Part shown: positions 50,241 through 63,964 of the stretch, piece by piece
Layout: each line of letters starts with the position of its first letter
How positions within the stretch are numbered: the stretch's first letter is position 1
Assembly (NCBI GenBank): GCA_030386875.1
Contig: CM059576.1
Coordinates: 11,499,058 to 11,563,057 of the forward strand
Reading direction: 5' to 3'
Source of the DNA: Morinoia aosen
Taxonomy: Eukaryota > Arthropoda > Malacostraca > Amphipoda > Talitridae
Length of the DNA: 64,000 nucleotides
Translations under genes and position numbers: made by a program
Notes under the pieces: generated by a model
Databases searched by the model: none
What the model was told of the DNA's origin: nothing
Seen by the model: the letters and a program-made list of their open reading frames with translations, nothing else

Positions 50241-50664
50241 CTCAAAGTTGTAGCTCATCAAACTTTTGAAAAAAGTCCAAAAAACTAAAATTGGGGCTCA
50301 AATCTCGTGAATTTTTCTAAGTCCTTAGGGGTGAAATATTCGATCCCAATTTAAGGCCTTTAAAAGGCCTTTCATGGGTTTTCGACCACTCGCATGTCCA
50401 AGTAACGACAGGAAATTGATGTTTTCGTTAGTTTTGTTAAGAAATGAGTGCTTGATAATGCTTTTTTCGATTTCGAAGTTTTACTCATTTTATGTCCATT
50501 TAGGGACTCGCAGCTATTTTTCAAGGCTTCAACAGTGTTACTAGAGTTGTTAGAAATATTTGTTCTCTTCGAAGTGACCCCGATAACACGTATTTTTGAG
50601 CACTCATTTTTCACTCAATTAGAGTATGCATCAATTTTTACTTTTTTGATGCGTTTATCGACTT

Positions 50665-50900
50665 CCTACGGAAAATTTTATAGAGACGAAATGTCTTGCA
50701 AATTGCTGATTTACCCTTAGGTAAGGTTTTTTCACTTCCGACGGCGTTTTCAAAATTTTTTTTTAGATCCGGATATTCGAGTCCAAAAATTACCAAGTCC
50801 AAATGCCAATAGATATAAGGCCCCGATGACTCCAAGGTGACGCAATTATTGATATCGAATTTTCGAAAAGTTTTGGTGTCCCAAACGTTAGTTTTTGATG
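50665..50900 (+). other. R9-specific diverged stretch
   Basis: From CTTCCTACGGAAAATTTT to CCCAAACGTTAG the sequence departs from the version common to all other units, with many substitutions (for example GATCCGGATATTCGAG for GATCCAAAATTTCGAG). Typical sequence resumes at TTTTTGATGACTATATCAC. Confidence 0.7.
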
Positions 50901-52980
50901 ACTATATCACATTATTTTATTGTTAAGAAATCCATTGAATGATATATACCCGAAAATGAGCTCATTTTTTTCTCGTACATCGATTTCGCTGTTAATTTGT
51001 GCGACGCTAGTCCTAAGAACCGCGATGCCATTTGTTTTCAACTTGAGGTAAGCACCAATGTTGTGCGTTTCAATGAATGCGACCATGATAAAAGTGTTGT
51101 AGTAGATGCTCTCATATATATGCAAAGTGAGTGAAATTTTAAAACGCTCATTTCTGCTCACTTTGCGTTTTGAAGAGGAAGAAACTGTTGGCGAGTGTTG
51201 AAGAATGAGAGGGTTTGCAGAGTTGCCGGCTTTTGATTTTAGTTATGATACAATGAGCGTGCAAACAATATAATACTCGGCAAATGTAATCAATGACTCA
51301 TAAAAATCGAGCGATATCTCGTATTTGAGCTCTTTGATTGTGGATCAAAATTCACGATGAGTTTTTATTGGCGTATTTTATTCATGGAATTCTGAAATAT
51401 GCCTGCAAATGGTTGAGATACTGACTCACGCATTTCGTATTGGAAACGGCTCATCAACAAACGAGCGTTTTGGAATAGAGCGCATCATGCTGGGGCTGTC
51501 GATGACGATATGGGGTACTGTGAGTTGATTTTTCACTCATTAATTTTGATGATTGAGAGAAGATATTGGAGGGTCTTTTGAGTCAGGAACTTTTGAGCTG
51601 TGCACTGAAACTTTGCTTGGGAATAAGTACGAGAACTCATTGATTTACTCACTCATATTCCCATCAGTTGCACGTATCGTTTCTAGGAAAAACTGAGTGT
51701 GAGTGAGTAGACACTGTTTCGACGCTCACTCATGGCTCATATTTTGTGAGTGTGTGTTCCTGATATGGATTGAATTTTTGAGAGGTTTTGCGGATCTCAA
51801 ATATTTTATTTACGGGAACTAAAATATTATTACTGAAATATTTTCGAAAATTGGTAAATTCTCACTCGGACTTTGTTCAGGCTTCTATTTCGGTCAGAAA
51901 TTTGGACATAGAGGTGGTAACACATTTAAATTGTTTCCGCTCATGAAATGCCTCATTTTGAGGAATTATGATCTTAAATGGGGAATTTCACTCACTCAAA
52001 CGTAGATGCTGTTAGTGAGTTCATTGGGGGCTGCAAATCGGTCAAGCTATTGTATATGATGAGACAAAAGATTTTGTAATGTTTTTCGGGACGAAATTGA
52101 CAAGTTGCGTTTTCAAATCCCAAAACATGAATTTATTTAGAAATTCAGAAAATCACTCATTTCACATTCTTCAGTGCGGAAATTTGCATGATACGTGAGG
52201 ATGTAGATAAGTGATAGCATTTCTTTCGTCTTCAGCGAGTGGGAGTTATCTAAGATATTGTATTTTTTTCATTTTCAATGATGATGCATCGGTGAACTCG
52301 GTCAACAATTGAGTGAAATTTTAATTAGGCATATCTTTTTTTGCATTGAAGCTATATTTCCGATATTTTGATACAACGTAGATATAAATGAGTAGTGTCT
52401 ATATTGACATTTTGAGAACGGTGCAAATGATATTTTGGGGAAAATGAGTAATTTTCTAAAATTCCATACTTGTTTAATTTGACGATTTGGGGTACTAAGA
52501 AATAAGCTAGAAACTTCATTTTAGGCTCAAATGAAGCGGAATCCAAAGCAGGGTGTGAATTATGGTGTTACAATTTTTTTCATTCATTAATTTTTGATAT
52601 ATGGACAAATGAGTTTTTAAAAATGTTTTGGCCGTTTTTTCGTCATTGGAACGTGTTTTGAACCGTTTTTGGGGCCAAATGGGACATTTCGACTTGTGCA
52701 ATGACCACGCATTTGAAAAAATTAGGAAAAATTCGATAAAAGTCCGTCGGATATTAAAATGTTATTTTTAATGGAAATACGCTAAAAAATGAGAATCGCT
52801 GCAACTACCGATTTGATTACCATACAGACAGATACTTTTAGGGCCGTTAGTAAACTCTACGGGGTGAATACGCTAAAAATGCGTAAAAATGACACAAAAA
52901 TTGTATTTTTCAGATTTTGGAAGTGATTCGAAGTAAATGCAGTGTCCCTCGAGTTAGACTAATATCTGAGCAACAATTAT

Positions 52981-53072
52981 GCCGCTCGGCGAGTTGCGTA
53001 GCGCTCGTCGAGCGGCCCCAAAACTTAAGCTCGATTTACTCGACCCCTGAATTTAACGCGCGACAGCGCGTT
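52981..53072. other. Hairpin A plus C module, copy 10
   Basis: Hairpin A identical; hairpin C complete. Confidence 0.85.
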
Positions 53073-53990
53073 CCCCAATGATTATCTGTAAGGAGCTGAA
53101 CAGGTGTCGATATTTTTCTATTAAACGAGAATTATCTTTGGTTTTGATGCCGGATGGCGGTTGTAGTTTCATTTAGTGATTTTTATTTTATTGATGATTT
53201 ATTGCTGTTTTGTTTTTGATTGTTGCGGGATTGGATTATTTAAAGGCTCTGCATGAATAACTGAGACGCCATCTGATGTGTGGTGATTTACAGCTAATTC
53301 ACATCATTTATTCCTGGAAACAAATATATTTTAGATTTTTAGGGTTCATTTGAGAATATTGATAATAATTGAATTTGTCATGAAGTTGGTGAATATTTGG
53401 CGATTTCTGTTGAAGGTTTCAAATGAATTTTCAGTACAAAAGGTTAGTATCGCCTGTGAAAGTGAGTATTCTATTCTGATTTGAGAGGTGGCTAATTTTT
53501 GTGGGTTATGGGAAGCCAAATTTTCCTACGTCTGGGTTTGGTGAAATTTTGAATAGCTTTTAAAGAATGTGTTTTTTTACCCACATGTGTAAGTATAATT
53601 TTGAATGAGGCTTATGTAGTTCAACTTGGGACTAGGAATTGTTCAATATATTCTGGTCGAATGGACAATCATATTTATATGGTCTTAAGTATGTTCGACC
53701 GGAGGTAATTTCTGGATTTTATACTGAAATTTCTCTTTCTTCTTGACTCGGTTTAGAATATTGTGAAGCAACTTGCAGTCGATCTTCATGTAAGGGATTT
53801 AGGTAATTTTAAGTTTTGATTTAGGTGAAGGGATTCCATTTTTTGCAGCATAGGTTAAATTCCGTTGGGTAAATTGATACGAAACAGAGGTTGGACGTCA
53901 AGTTAGATGGAATAAAATAAGAGGTCAAAAATTCAACAATAAAATATGATAGAATAGGTTTTCTTTTCTACTCAGGATAAAATAGCTTTG

Positions 53991-54140
53991 GTTGGTTCAG
54001 AATAGACTAGGTTGTTTTAGATTAGACTAGGTTGGGTTAGATTAGTTTAGGTTGGGTTAGATTAGTTTAGGTTGGGTTAGATTAGTTTAGGTTGGGTTAG
54101 ATTAGACTTTTTGGGTTAGGTTAGTTTAGGTTGGGTTAAT
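53991..54140 (+). repeat. 20-bp minisatellite, 7 copies (R10)
   Basis: The longest tract. The first copy is degenerate (GGTTGTTTTAG) and the sixth is the ACTTTTTGGGTTAGG variant shared with R6. Confidence 0.88.
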
Positions 54141-54418
54141 AATATAAGACGTTTCCATCTGATTGATTTGTTAGGGATGTGTTATTCATAAAAAGAGGTC
54201 GGTGAAATGATTTTTGACATGTAAATATTTGGTTAGGTAAACTTTATACTTGATATTTGTTAATGGTATCGGAAAATGAATTGATGTTGGTGTTTGAAAG
54301 TTAAACATAGTGCATAGAGTGGAATAAATTGTACATATCGTTTTGTGACTTGAGACGATGGTGTATCTGATTGTGTTGGATAATTGTGGTTATTTTTATA
54401 AGTGTGCGCGACATGTTG

Positions 54419-54614
54419 GTGTGTATGTGTGTGTGTGTGTGTGTGTGGGAGTGTGTGTAAGAGTTTGAAGGTGTGGGGTTATGAGGTGTTTGTGTGTGTT
54501 TGTGTGTGGGTGTGGTCCGCCCCCGGTCTGTGCTGGTTTTTGCGCGGGCGGACCTCTTTTTGAGGTTCCGAAGGAAAACTAAAAAAAAAATGCGCAAAAA
54601 AAAAAAAAAAAAAA
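54419..54614 (+). repeat. TG tract, hairpin B and A-tract module (R10)
   Basis: Hairpin B at 54514-54554, S type. TG part ends GTGTGGGTGTGG, a private change. Confidence 0.87.
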
Positions 54615-56356
54615 TTTCATAAAAATCTGGGTGGCCGCGCCGAGTAAAGAAGGACTGTAGTGCGTACGTGTAGTGCGTGGGCGCATTCTCGGAAACGGCT
54701 GGTCCCAGCGCGCTCAAATTTGGTGAGCAGAAAGACCCCCATCTCGACATTATCTGTGCCAAGTTTCGTTTCGATCGTGCGAAAATTTTAAATTTAATGA
54801 AGGTTCAATGGGGAAAAATGGCCAAAAATTGCAATTTTTCAAACTGCTGCCAAACATACTTAGAATGCACTTAGGTGGCTCAAATTACAGGATGTGGTAG
54901 ACGAAATGTTGAAGTAGATGCTCAGCTTGCCATTTTGCGATACGTTAATAAAAAGTATCCCTCTGGGCTCCTCAAAGTTGACCAAAAATTATTTTTCGAT
55001 TTTAGTCGAAATTTTGACATTTTTTATTGAACAAACTACGCAAGTTTGCAAACTCAAACTTTGATAGGTGATAGATTTTCGAGAGTTCTACTCACTATAA
55101 AATCAGCGGTTCTCAAAACGATTGAGTTTCGATGTAAATTTGGATTTAATTTTTTTCAAAAATTAATAAGATTTCGGGACGTCGTCCAAACATAGTCCTG
55201 AGTTTTGGGGACGATACCTGGAGGTCTCAAACCTTGAGGGCTTGTTCGAAAAGCTTTGTAGTATTTCAAATATGTTTTACAGAGTGCCATCATGGGTTAC
55301 TTAGATTTTGTGCAACTTTAAAGTTGAAGTAAAAAAACGCGTTTTTTTAAAGGTCATTTTTGGCCGCCATTTCTGGCGTTGTTTAATCGAGTAGAGATTC
55401 CAAACTTTGATACCTCTGAGAATGAATCTTTTTCTCAAAGTTATCAAATTTACAGACCATCATGAGCAATACTTTTTTTAAAAAACTGTCCCAAACACAG
55501 CCCCCAAAACCTCTGAAAATCTTTCCAAGCGTGCGTGTGGAAAATGGGTGCGACCCACGAAAAACTTTATTTAACATTTTTTGCGAGTTTTGCAGTCCTA
55601 CATACGAAGACTTTTTTGTGGAAAGATCGCTTGAAAATTTTTTTCGTTTTATTGAATTTTGCGATTTCAACAGTAAAATCCACTTTCCATCTCCTCTAAG
55701 GCCCCTTTTTTCATGCCTCAGGATATCGAAATTTTAATGAGTGATGCGCCTTGGCGAGACCTTTCGTTTGGTACCAAACTCAAAGTTGTAGCTCAATAAA
55801 CTTTTGAGTAAAATCCAAAAAACTAAAATTGGGGCCAAAATCTCGTGAATTTTTCTAAGTCCTTGGAGTGAAATATTCGATCCCAATTTAAGGCCTCTAT
55901 AAGGCTTTTCATGGATTTTCGACCACACCCATGTTCAAGTAACGACAGAAAATTGATGTTTTCGATAGTTTTGTTAAGAAATGAGTGCTTGATAATGATT
56001 TTTTCGATTTCGAAGTTTTACTCAGTTTAAATCCATTTAGGGACTCGCAGCCATTTTTCGAGGCTTCGAGAGTGTTGCTAGAGTTGTTAAAAATATTTGT
56101 TCTCTTCGAAAGAAACTCGATAACACGTATTTTTGAGCACTCATTTTTCACTCAATTAGAGTATGCATCAATTTTTACTTTTTTGATGCGTTTATCGACG
56201 TCCTACGAAAAAATTTATAGAGATGAAATGTGTTGCAAATTGCCGATTTACCCTATGGTAAAGTCTTTGCACCTCCGAAGGCTTGTTTGAAATAATTTTT
56301 TTCAAATCCAAAATTTCGAGTCGTAAAATTTACAAGTCCAGATGCTTAGAGACAAG

Positions 56357-56376
56357 ACGTCTGTTCGTACCCCTGA
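56357..56376 (+). other. 20-base replacement private to R10
   Basis: After GAGACAAG the usual GGGCCG is replaced by twenty bases beginning ACGTCTGTTCG and ending CCCCTGA, a net gain of 14. This accounts for R10 having the largest hairpin B to A distance (4016 bp). Confidence 0.85.
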
Positions 56377-58528
56377 ATGACTGCAAGTCGACGTAATATT
56401 TGATATCGATTTTCTCTAAATGTTTCGATGTTTCAAACGTCAATTTTTGATGACTATAGCACATTATTTGAATGTTAAGAAATCCATTGATTGATACATA
56501 CCAGAAAATGAGCTCATTTTTTTCTCGTACATCGATTTCGCTGTTAATTTGTGCGACGCTAGTCCTATGAACCGCGATGCCATTTGTTTCAAACTTGAGG
56601 TAAGCACTAATGTTGTTCGTTTCAATGTATGCCACCAAGATAAAAGTCTTGTAATAGATGCTCTCATATACATGCAAAGTGAGTGAAATTTGAAAACGCT
56701 CATTTCTGCTCACTTAGCGTTTTGAAGGGGAAGAAACTGTTGGCGACCGATGAAGAATAAGAGGGTTTGCAGAGTTGCCGGCTAGTGACTTTAGTTATGA
56801 TACAATGATCATGCAAACAAGATAATAATCGGGAAATGTCATCAATGACTCATCAAAACCGAGTGATATCTCGTATTTGAGCTATTTGATTGTGGATCAA
56901 AATTCATGATGAGTTTTTATTGGCGTATTTTATTCATGGAATTCTGAAATATGTCTGCAAATGGTCGAGATACTGATACACACATTTCGCATTGTAAACG
57001 GTTCATTAACAAACGAGCGTTTTGGAATAGAGTGCATCATGCTGGGGCTGTCGATCACTATATGGGGTACTGTGAGTTGATGTTTCACTCATAAATTTTG
57101 ATGATTGAGAGAAGATATTGGAGGGTCTTTTGAGTCAGGAACTTTTGAGCTGTGCACTGAAACTTTGTTTGGGAATAAGTGCGATAACTCATTGATTCAT
57201 ATTCCCATCAGTTGCATATTTCGCTTCTAGGAAAAACTGAGTGTGAGTGAGTAGACACCGTTTCGACGCTCACTCAGGGTTCATATTTTGTGAGTGGGTG
57301 TTCCTGATATGGATTGAATTTTTGAGAGGTTTTGCGGGTCTCAAATATTTTATTTACGGAAACTAAAATATTATTGCTGAAATATTTTCGAAAATTCGAA
57401 AACTCTCACTCGGACTTAGTTCAGGCTTCTATTTCGGTCAGTAATTGGGATTTAGGTGTGGTAACACATGAAAATTGTTTCCGCTCATGAAATGCCTCAT
57501 TTTGAGGAATTATTCTCTTAAATGGGGAATTTCACTCATTCAAACGTAGATGCTGTTGGTGAGTTCATTGGGCACTGCAAATCGGTCAAGCTATTGTGTT
57601 TGATGAGACGATGGATTTTGTAATGTTTTTCGGGATGAAAATTGACAAGTTGCGGGTTCAAATCCCAAAACATGAAATTATTTCGAAATTCGAAAAATCA
57701 CTCATTTCGCTTAGTTCAGTGCCGAATTTTGCATGAAACTTGCATCATTGAGTACATAAGCGATAGCATTTCTTTCGTCTTAAGAAAGTGAGAATTGTGA
57801 AAGATATTGAAATTTTTTAATTTTCAATGATGATGCATCGGTGAACTAGGTCAGCAATTGAGTGAAATTTTAATTAGGCATATCTTTCTTTGCATCGAAG
57901 GTAGAAGTCCGAAATTTTGATACAACGTAGACATCAATGAGTAGTGTCTATATTGACATTTTGAGAACGGTACGAATGATATTTTGGGGAAAATGAGTAA
58001 TTTTCTAAAATTCCATACTTGTTTATTTTGACGATTTAGGGTACTTAGAAATAAGCTAGAAACTTCATTTTAGGCTCAAATGAAGCAGAATCCAAAGCAG
58101 GGTGTGAATTAAGGTGGTAAAATTTTTTTTATTCAATACTTTTTAAAATATGGACAAATGAGTTTTTACAACCGTTTTGGCTGTTATTTCGTTATAGGAA
58201 CTTGTTTTGAACCGTTTTTGGGGCCAAATGGGAAATTTAGACTTGTGCAATGACCACGCATTTGAAAAATTTAGGAAAAAATTCGATAAAAGTCCACGGA
58301 TATTAAAATGTTATTTTCAATGAAAAAACGCTAAAAAATGAGAATCGCTGCAGCTACCAATTTGATTACTATACAGACAGGTACTTTTAGGGGCGTTGGT
58401 AAACTCTACGGGGTAAATACGCTAAAATGCGTGAAAATGACACAATAATTGTATTTTTCAGAGTTTGAAGGTGATTCGAAGTTAATGCAGTGTCCCTCGA
58501 GTTTGACTAATATCATAGCAACAACTAT

Positions 58529-58620
58529 GCCGCTCGGCGAGTTGCGTAGCGCTCGTCGAGCGGCCCAAAAACTCAAGCTCGATTTACTCAACCCCTGAAT
58601 TTACCGCGCGACAGCGCGTT
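58529..58620. other. Hairpin A plus C module, copy 11
   Basis: Hairpin A identical. Hairpin C reads ACCGCGC-GACA-GCGCGTT, with one internal mismatch. Confidence 0.85.
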
Positions 58621-59545
58621 CCACCATAATTTTCTGTAAGGAGATGAACAGGTGTCGACGTTTTTCTATTAAACGAGAATTATCTTTGGTTTTGATGTCG
58701 GATTGCGATTGTAGTTTCATTTAGTGATGATTTTCATTTTATTGATGATTTATTGCTGTTTTGTTTTTGATTGTTGCGGGAATAGATAATTTAATGGCTC
58801 TGCATGAATAACTGAGACGCCTTCTGATGTATGGTGGTTTACAGCTCATTCACATCATTTATTCCTGGAAACAAATATATTTTAGATTTTTGATGTTCAT
58901 TTGAAGGTATTGATAGTAATTGGATCTGTCATGAAGTTGGTGAATGTTGGGCGGTTTCTGATGAAGGTTTCAAATGAATTTTCAGAACGAAAGGTTAGTA
59001 TCGCCTTTGAAAGTGAGTAATCTATTTTGATTTGAGAGGTGGCTATTTTTGTGGGTTATGGGAAGCGAAATTTTCGTGCGTCTAGGTTTGGTGAAATTTT
59101 AAATAGCTTTTAAAGAATGTATTTTTTTAACCGCATGTATAAGTAACATTTTAAATGAGGCTTATGTAATTCAACTTGGGATTAGGAATTGTTTAATATA
59201 TTCTGGTCGAATTGACAATCATATTGATAGGGTTTTGAGTATGTTCGAATGGAGGTTAATTCTGGATTTTATACTGAAATTTCCCTTTCTTCTTGACTCG
59301 GTTTATAATATTGTGAAGCAACTTGCAGTCGATCTTCATATCAGGGATTTAGGTAATTTTGATTTTTGATTTAGATGAAAGTGTTTAATTTTTTTGCAGG
59401 ATAGGTTAAATTCCGTTGGGTAAATTGATACGAAACAGAGGTCGGACGCTAAGTTAGATGGAATAAAATAATAGTGGTCAAAAATTCAACAGTAAAATAT
59501 GATAGAATAGGTTTTCTTATCCAGTCAGGATACAATAGCTTTAGC

Positions 59546-59593
59546 TGGTTTAGATTAGACTAGGTTGGGTTAGATTAGTTTTGGTTGGGTTAA
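59546..59593 (+). repeat. 20-bp minisatellite, 2 copies (R11)
   Basis: The shortest tract together with R1. Left border GCTTTAGCTGG and the AGTTTTGG variant are those of R2. Confidence 0.85.
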
Positions 59594-59868
59594 TAATATA
59601 AGACGTTTCCATCTGATTGATTTGTCAAGGATGAGTTATTCATAAAAAAAATATCGGTGAAATTATTTTTGACCTGTAAATATATGGTTGGGGAGTTTTA
59701 TACATGGTATTTGTTAATGGTATCGGAAAATGAATTGATGTTGGTGTTTGAAAGTTCAACATAGAGCATAGAGTGAAGGAAAATGCAGATATCGTTTTGT
59801 TATTTGAGACGATGGTGTATCTGATTGTGTTGGATAATTGTGGTTATTTTTAGAAGTGTGCACTGCAT

Positions 59869-60064
59869 GTGTGTGTGTATGTGTGTGTCTGTGTGTGGGA
59901 GTGTGTGTAAGAGTGTGAATGTTTGGGGTTATGAGGTGTTTGTGTGTGTGTGTGTGTGTGTGTGGTCCGCCCCCGGTCTGTGCTGGTTTTTGCGCGGGCG
60001 GACCCTCGCAGAGGTTCCGGAGGAAAACTAAAACAAAATAGCGCAAAAAAAAAAAAAAAAAAAA
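59869..60064 (+). repeat. TG tract, hairpin B and A-tract module (R11)
   Basis: Hairpin B at 59964-60004, R type. The second TG run is uninterrupted here, where other units have a TTTG break. Confidence 0.87.
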
Positions 60065-63000
60065 TTTCATAAAAATCTGGGTGGCCGCGCCGAGTAAAGA
60101 AGGACTGTAGTGCGTACGTGTAGTGCATGGGCGCATTCTCGGAAACGGCTGGTCCCAGCGCGCTCAAATTTGGTGAGCAGAAAGACCTCCATCTAGACAT
60201 TATCTGTGCCAAGTTTCGTTTCGATCGTGCGAAAATTTCAAATTTAATGAAGGTTCAATGGTGAAAAATAGCCAAAAATTGCACTTTTTCAAACTGCTGC
60301 CAAACATACTTAGAATGCACCTAGGCGGCTCAAATTACAGGATGTGGTAGATAAAATGTTGGAGTAGGTGCTGAGGTTGCCATTTTGCGATACGTTGATA
60401 AAAAGTATCCCTTTGAGCTCCTCAAAGTTGACCAAAAATTTTTTTTCGATTTCAGTCGAAATTTTGACATTTTTTATTGGACAAACTACGTGAGTTTGCA
60501 ATTTCAAACTTTGATAGGTGATAGATTTTTGAAAGTTCTACTCACTATAAAATCAGCGGTTCTCAAAACGATTAAGTTTCGATGTAAATTTGGATTTAAT
60601 TTTTTTCAAAAATTTATAAGATTTCGGGACGTCGTCCAAACATAGTCCTGAGTTTTGGGGACGATACCTGGAGGTCTCAAACCTTGAGGGCTTGTTCGAA
60701 AAGCTTTGCAGTATTTCAAATATGTTTTACAGAGTGCCATCATAAGTAACTTAGATTTTGTGCAACTTTAAAGTTGAAGTAAAAAAACGCGTTTTTTTAA
60801 AGGTCATTTTTGGCCGCCATTTCTGGCGTTGTTTGATCGAGTGGAGATTCCAAACTTTGATACCTCCGAGAATGAATCTTTTTCTCAAAGTTATCAAATT
60901 TACAGACCATCATGAGCAATACTTTTTTTAAAAAACTGTCCCAAACACAGCCCCCCAAACCTCTGAAAATCTTTCCAAGCGTGCGTGTGGAAAATGGGTG
61001 CGACCCACGAAAAACTTTATTTAACATTTTTTGCGAGTTTTGCGGTCCTACATACGAAGACTTTTTTGTGGAAAGATTGCTCGGAATTTTTTTTCGTTTT
61101 ATTGAATTTTGCGATTTTAACAATAAAATGGAACATTCCATCTCCTCTAAGGCCCTCTTTTTCTTGCCTCAGGATATCGAAATTCTCATGAGTGATGCGC
61201 CTCAGCGAGACCTTTCGTTTGGTACCAAACTCAAAGTTGTAGCTCTGAATACTTTTGAGAAAAATCCAAAAAACTAAAAATGGGGCTCATATCTCGTGAA
61301 TTTTTCTAAGTCCATAGAGGTGAAAAATTCGGTCTCAATTTAAGGCCTCATTAGGGCTTTTCATGGATTTTCGACCACTCCCATGTCCAAGTAACGACAG
61401 AAAATTGATGTTTTCGATAGTTTCGTTTATAAATGAGCGTTTGGTGATGATTTTTCCGATTTCGAAGTTTTACTCATTTTACATCCATTTAGGGACACGC
61501 AGCAATTTTTAAAGGCATCGAGAGTGTTGCTAGAGTTGTGAAAAATATTTGTTCTTTTCGAAGAGACCCCGATAAAACGTATTTTTGAGCACTCATTTTT
61601 CACTCAATTAGAGTATGCATCAATTTTTACTTTTTTGATGCGTTTATCGACGTCGTACGAAAAAATTTATAGAGATGAAATGTGTTGCAAATTGCCGATT
61701 TACCCTTAGGTAAAGTCTTTGCACCTTCGACGGCTCATTTGAAATTTTTTTTTCAGATCCAAAATTTCGAGTCGTCAAATTTACAAGTCCAGATGCTTAG
61801 AAACAATGGGCCGAATACTGCAAGTCGACGCAATATTTGATATCGATTTTCTCGAAAAGTTTCAGTGTATCAAACGTCAATTTTTGATGACTATATCACA
61901 TTATTTTAATGTTAAGAAATCCATTGAATGATATATACCAGAAAATGAGCTCATTTTTTTCTCGTACATCGATTTCGCTGTTAATTTGTGCGATGCTAGT
62001 CCTAAGAACCGCGATGCCATTTGTTTCAAACTTGAGGTAAGCACTATTGTTGTTCGTTTCAATGAATGCCGCCATGATGAAAGTGTTGTAATAGATGCTC
62101 TCATATATATGCAAAGTGAGTGAAATTTTAAAACGCTCATTTCTGCTCACTTAGCGTTTTGAAGAGGAAGAAACTGTTGGCGACTGATGAAGAATAAGAG
62201 GGTTTGCAGAGTTGCCGGCTAGTGATTTTAGTTATGATACAATGAGCATGCAAACAATATAATACTCGGGAAATGTCATCAATGACTCATCAAAATCGAG
62301 CGATATCTCGTATATGAGCTCTTTGATTGTGGGTCAAAATTCATGATGAGTTTTTATTGGCGTATTTTATTCATGGAATTCTGAAATATGCCTGCAAATG
62401 GTCGAGATACTGATACACACATTTCGTATTGTAAACGGCTCATTAATAAACGAGCGTTTTGGAATAGAGCGCATCATGCTGGGGCTGTCGATCACGATAT
62501 GGGGTACTGTGAGTTGATGTTTCACTCATTAATTTTGATGATTGAGAGAAGATATTGGAGGTTCTTTTGAGTCAGGAACTTTTGAGCTGTGCACTGAAAC
62601 TTTGTTTGGGAATAAAAACGATAACTCATTGATTCATATTCCCATCAGTTGCATGTTTCGCTTTTAGGAAAAACTGAGTGTGAGTGAGTAAACACCGTTT
62701 CGAAGCTCACTCAGGGTTCATATTTTATGAGTGTGTGTTCCTGATATTGATTGAATTTTTGAGAGGTTTTGCGGATCTCAAATATTTTATTTACGGAAAC
62801 TAAAATATTATTACTGAAATATTTCCGAAAATTCGTAAATTCTCACTCGGACTTTGTTCAGGCTTCTATTTCGGTCAGTGATTGGGATATAGGTGTGGTA
62901 ACCAATGAAAATTGTTTCTGCTCATGAAATGCCTAATTTTGAGGAATTATGATCTTAAATGGGGAATTTCACTCATTCAAACGTAGATGCTATTGGTGAG

Positions 63001-63964
63001 TTCATTGGGGGCTGCAAATCGGTCAAGCTATTGTGTTTGATAACACGATGGATTTTGTAATGTTTTGCGGGATGAAAATTGACAAGTTGCGGGTTCGAAT
63101 CCCAAAACATGAATTTATTTCGAAATTCGAAAAATCACTCATTTCACATAGTTCAGTGCCTAAATTTGCATGAAACGTGCGTCATGATGTAGAGAAGCGA
63201 TAGCATTTCTTTCGTCTTCAGCAAGTGGGAGTTATCTAAGATATTGATGTTTTTCATTTTCAATGATGATGCATCGGTGAACTCGGTCTACAATTAAGTG
63301 AAATTTTAATTAGGCATATCTTTTTCTGCATTGAAGCTATATGTCCGATATTTTGATACAACGTAGATATGAATGAGTAGTGACTATATTGACATTTTGA
63401 GAACGGTGCAAATGATAGTTTGGGGAAAATGAGTAATTTTCTAAAATTCCATACTTGTTTAATTTGACGATTTGGGGTACTTAGAAATAAGCTAGAAACT
63501 TCATTTTGGGCTCAAATGAAGCGGAATCCAAAGCAGGGTGTGAATTATGGTGTTAAAATTATTTTCTTTCATTAATTTTCGATATATGGACAAATGAGTT
63601 TTTAAAAATGTTTTGGCCGTTATTTCGTCATTGGAACGTGTTTTGAACAGTTTATGGGGCCAAATGGGACATTTCGAGTTGTGCAATGACCACGCATTTT
63701 AAGAATTTATGAAAAAATTCGATAAAAGTCCACGGATATTAAAATGTTATTTTCAATGGAAATACGCTAAAAAATGAGAATCGCTGCAACTACCAATTTG
63801 ATTACCATACAGACAGATACTTTTAGGGCCGTTAGTAAACTCTACGGGGTGAATACGCTAAAAATGCATAAAAATGACACAAAAATTGTATTTTTCAGAG
63901 TTTGGAAGTGATTGAAGTTAATGCAGTGTCCCTTGAGTTAGACTAATATCTGAGCAACAATTAT

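Larger units (their letters stand above)
47477..52981 (+). repeat. Megasatellite unit R9 (5505 bp), carries X-type block
   Basis: Complete unit with five minisatellite copies, hairpin B 48974-49014 (R flank), dyad cluster 49773-49838 (third dyad broken). About 49590-50240 is the X-type block shared with R4, and about 50665-50900 is a further diverged stretch seen in no other unit. KpnI palindrome broken at 50228-50241. The 60-codon frame starts at 51399 but is stopped after five codons (GGT TGA). Hairpin C has lost its outermost pair (TACGCGC). Type c near 51630. Confidence 0.92.
52982..58529 (+). repeat. Megasatellite unit R10 (5548 bp, longest)
   Basis: Complete unit with seven minisatellite copies, including the GACTTTTTGGGTTAGG variant shared with R6. 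Hairpin B 54514-54554 (S flank), dyad cluster 55313-55378, KpnI palindrome 55776-55789. At 56357-56376 twenty bases replace the usual GGGCCG. The 60-codon frame begins at 56951 (second codon TCT, not CCT) and ends early at TAA in CACTCATAA. The right part from about 57130 is of the P/R1 kind (type a near 57178), although R10 is far from those units. Confidence 0.93.
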
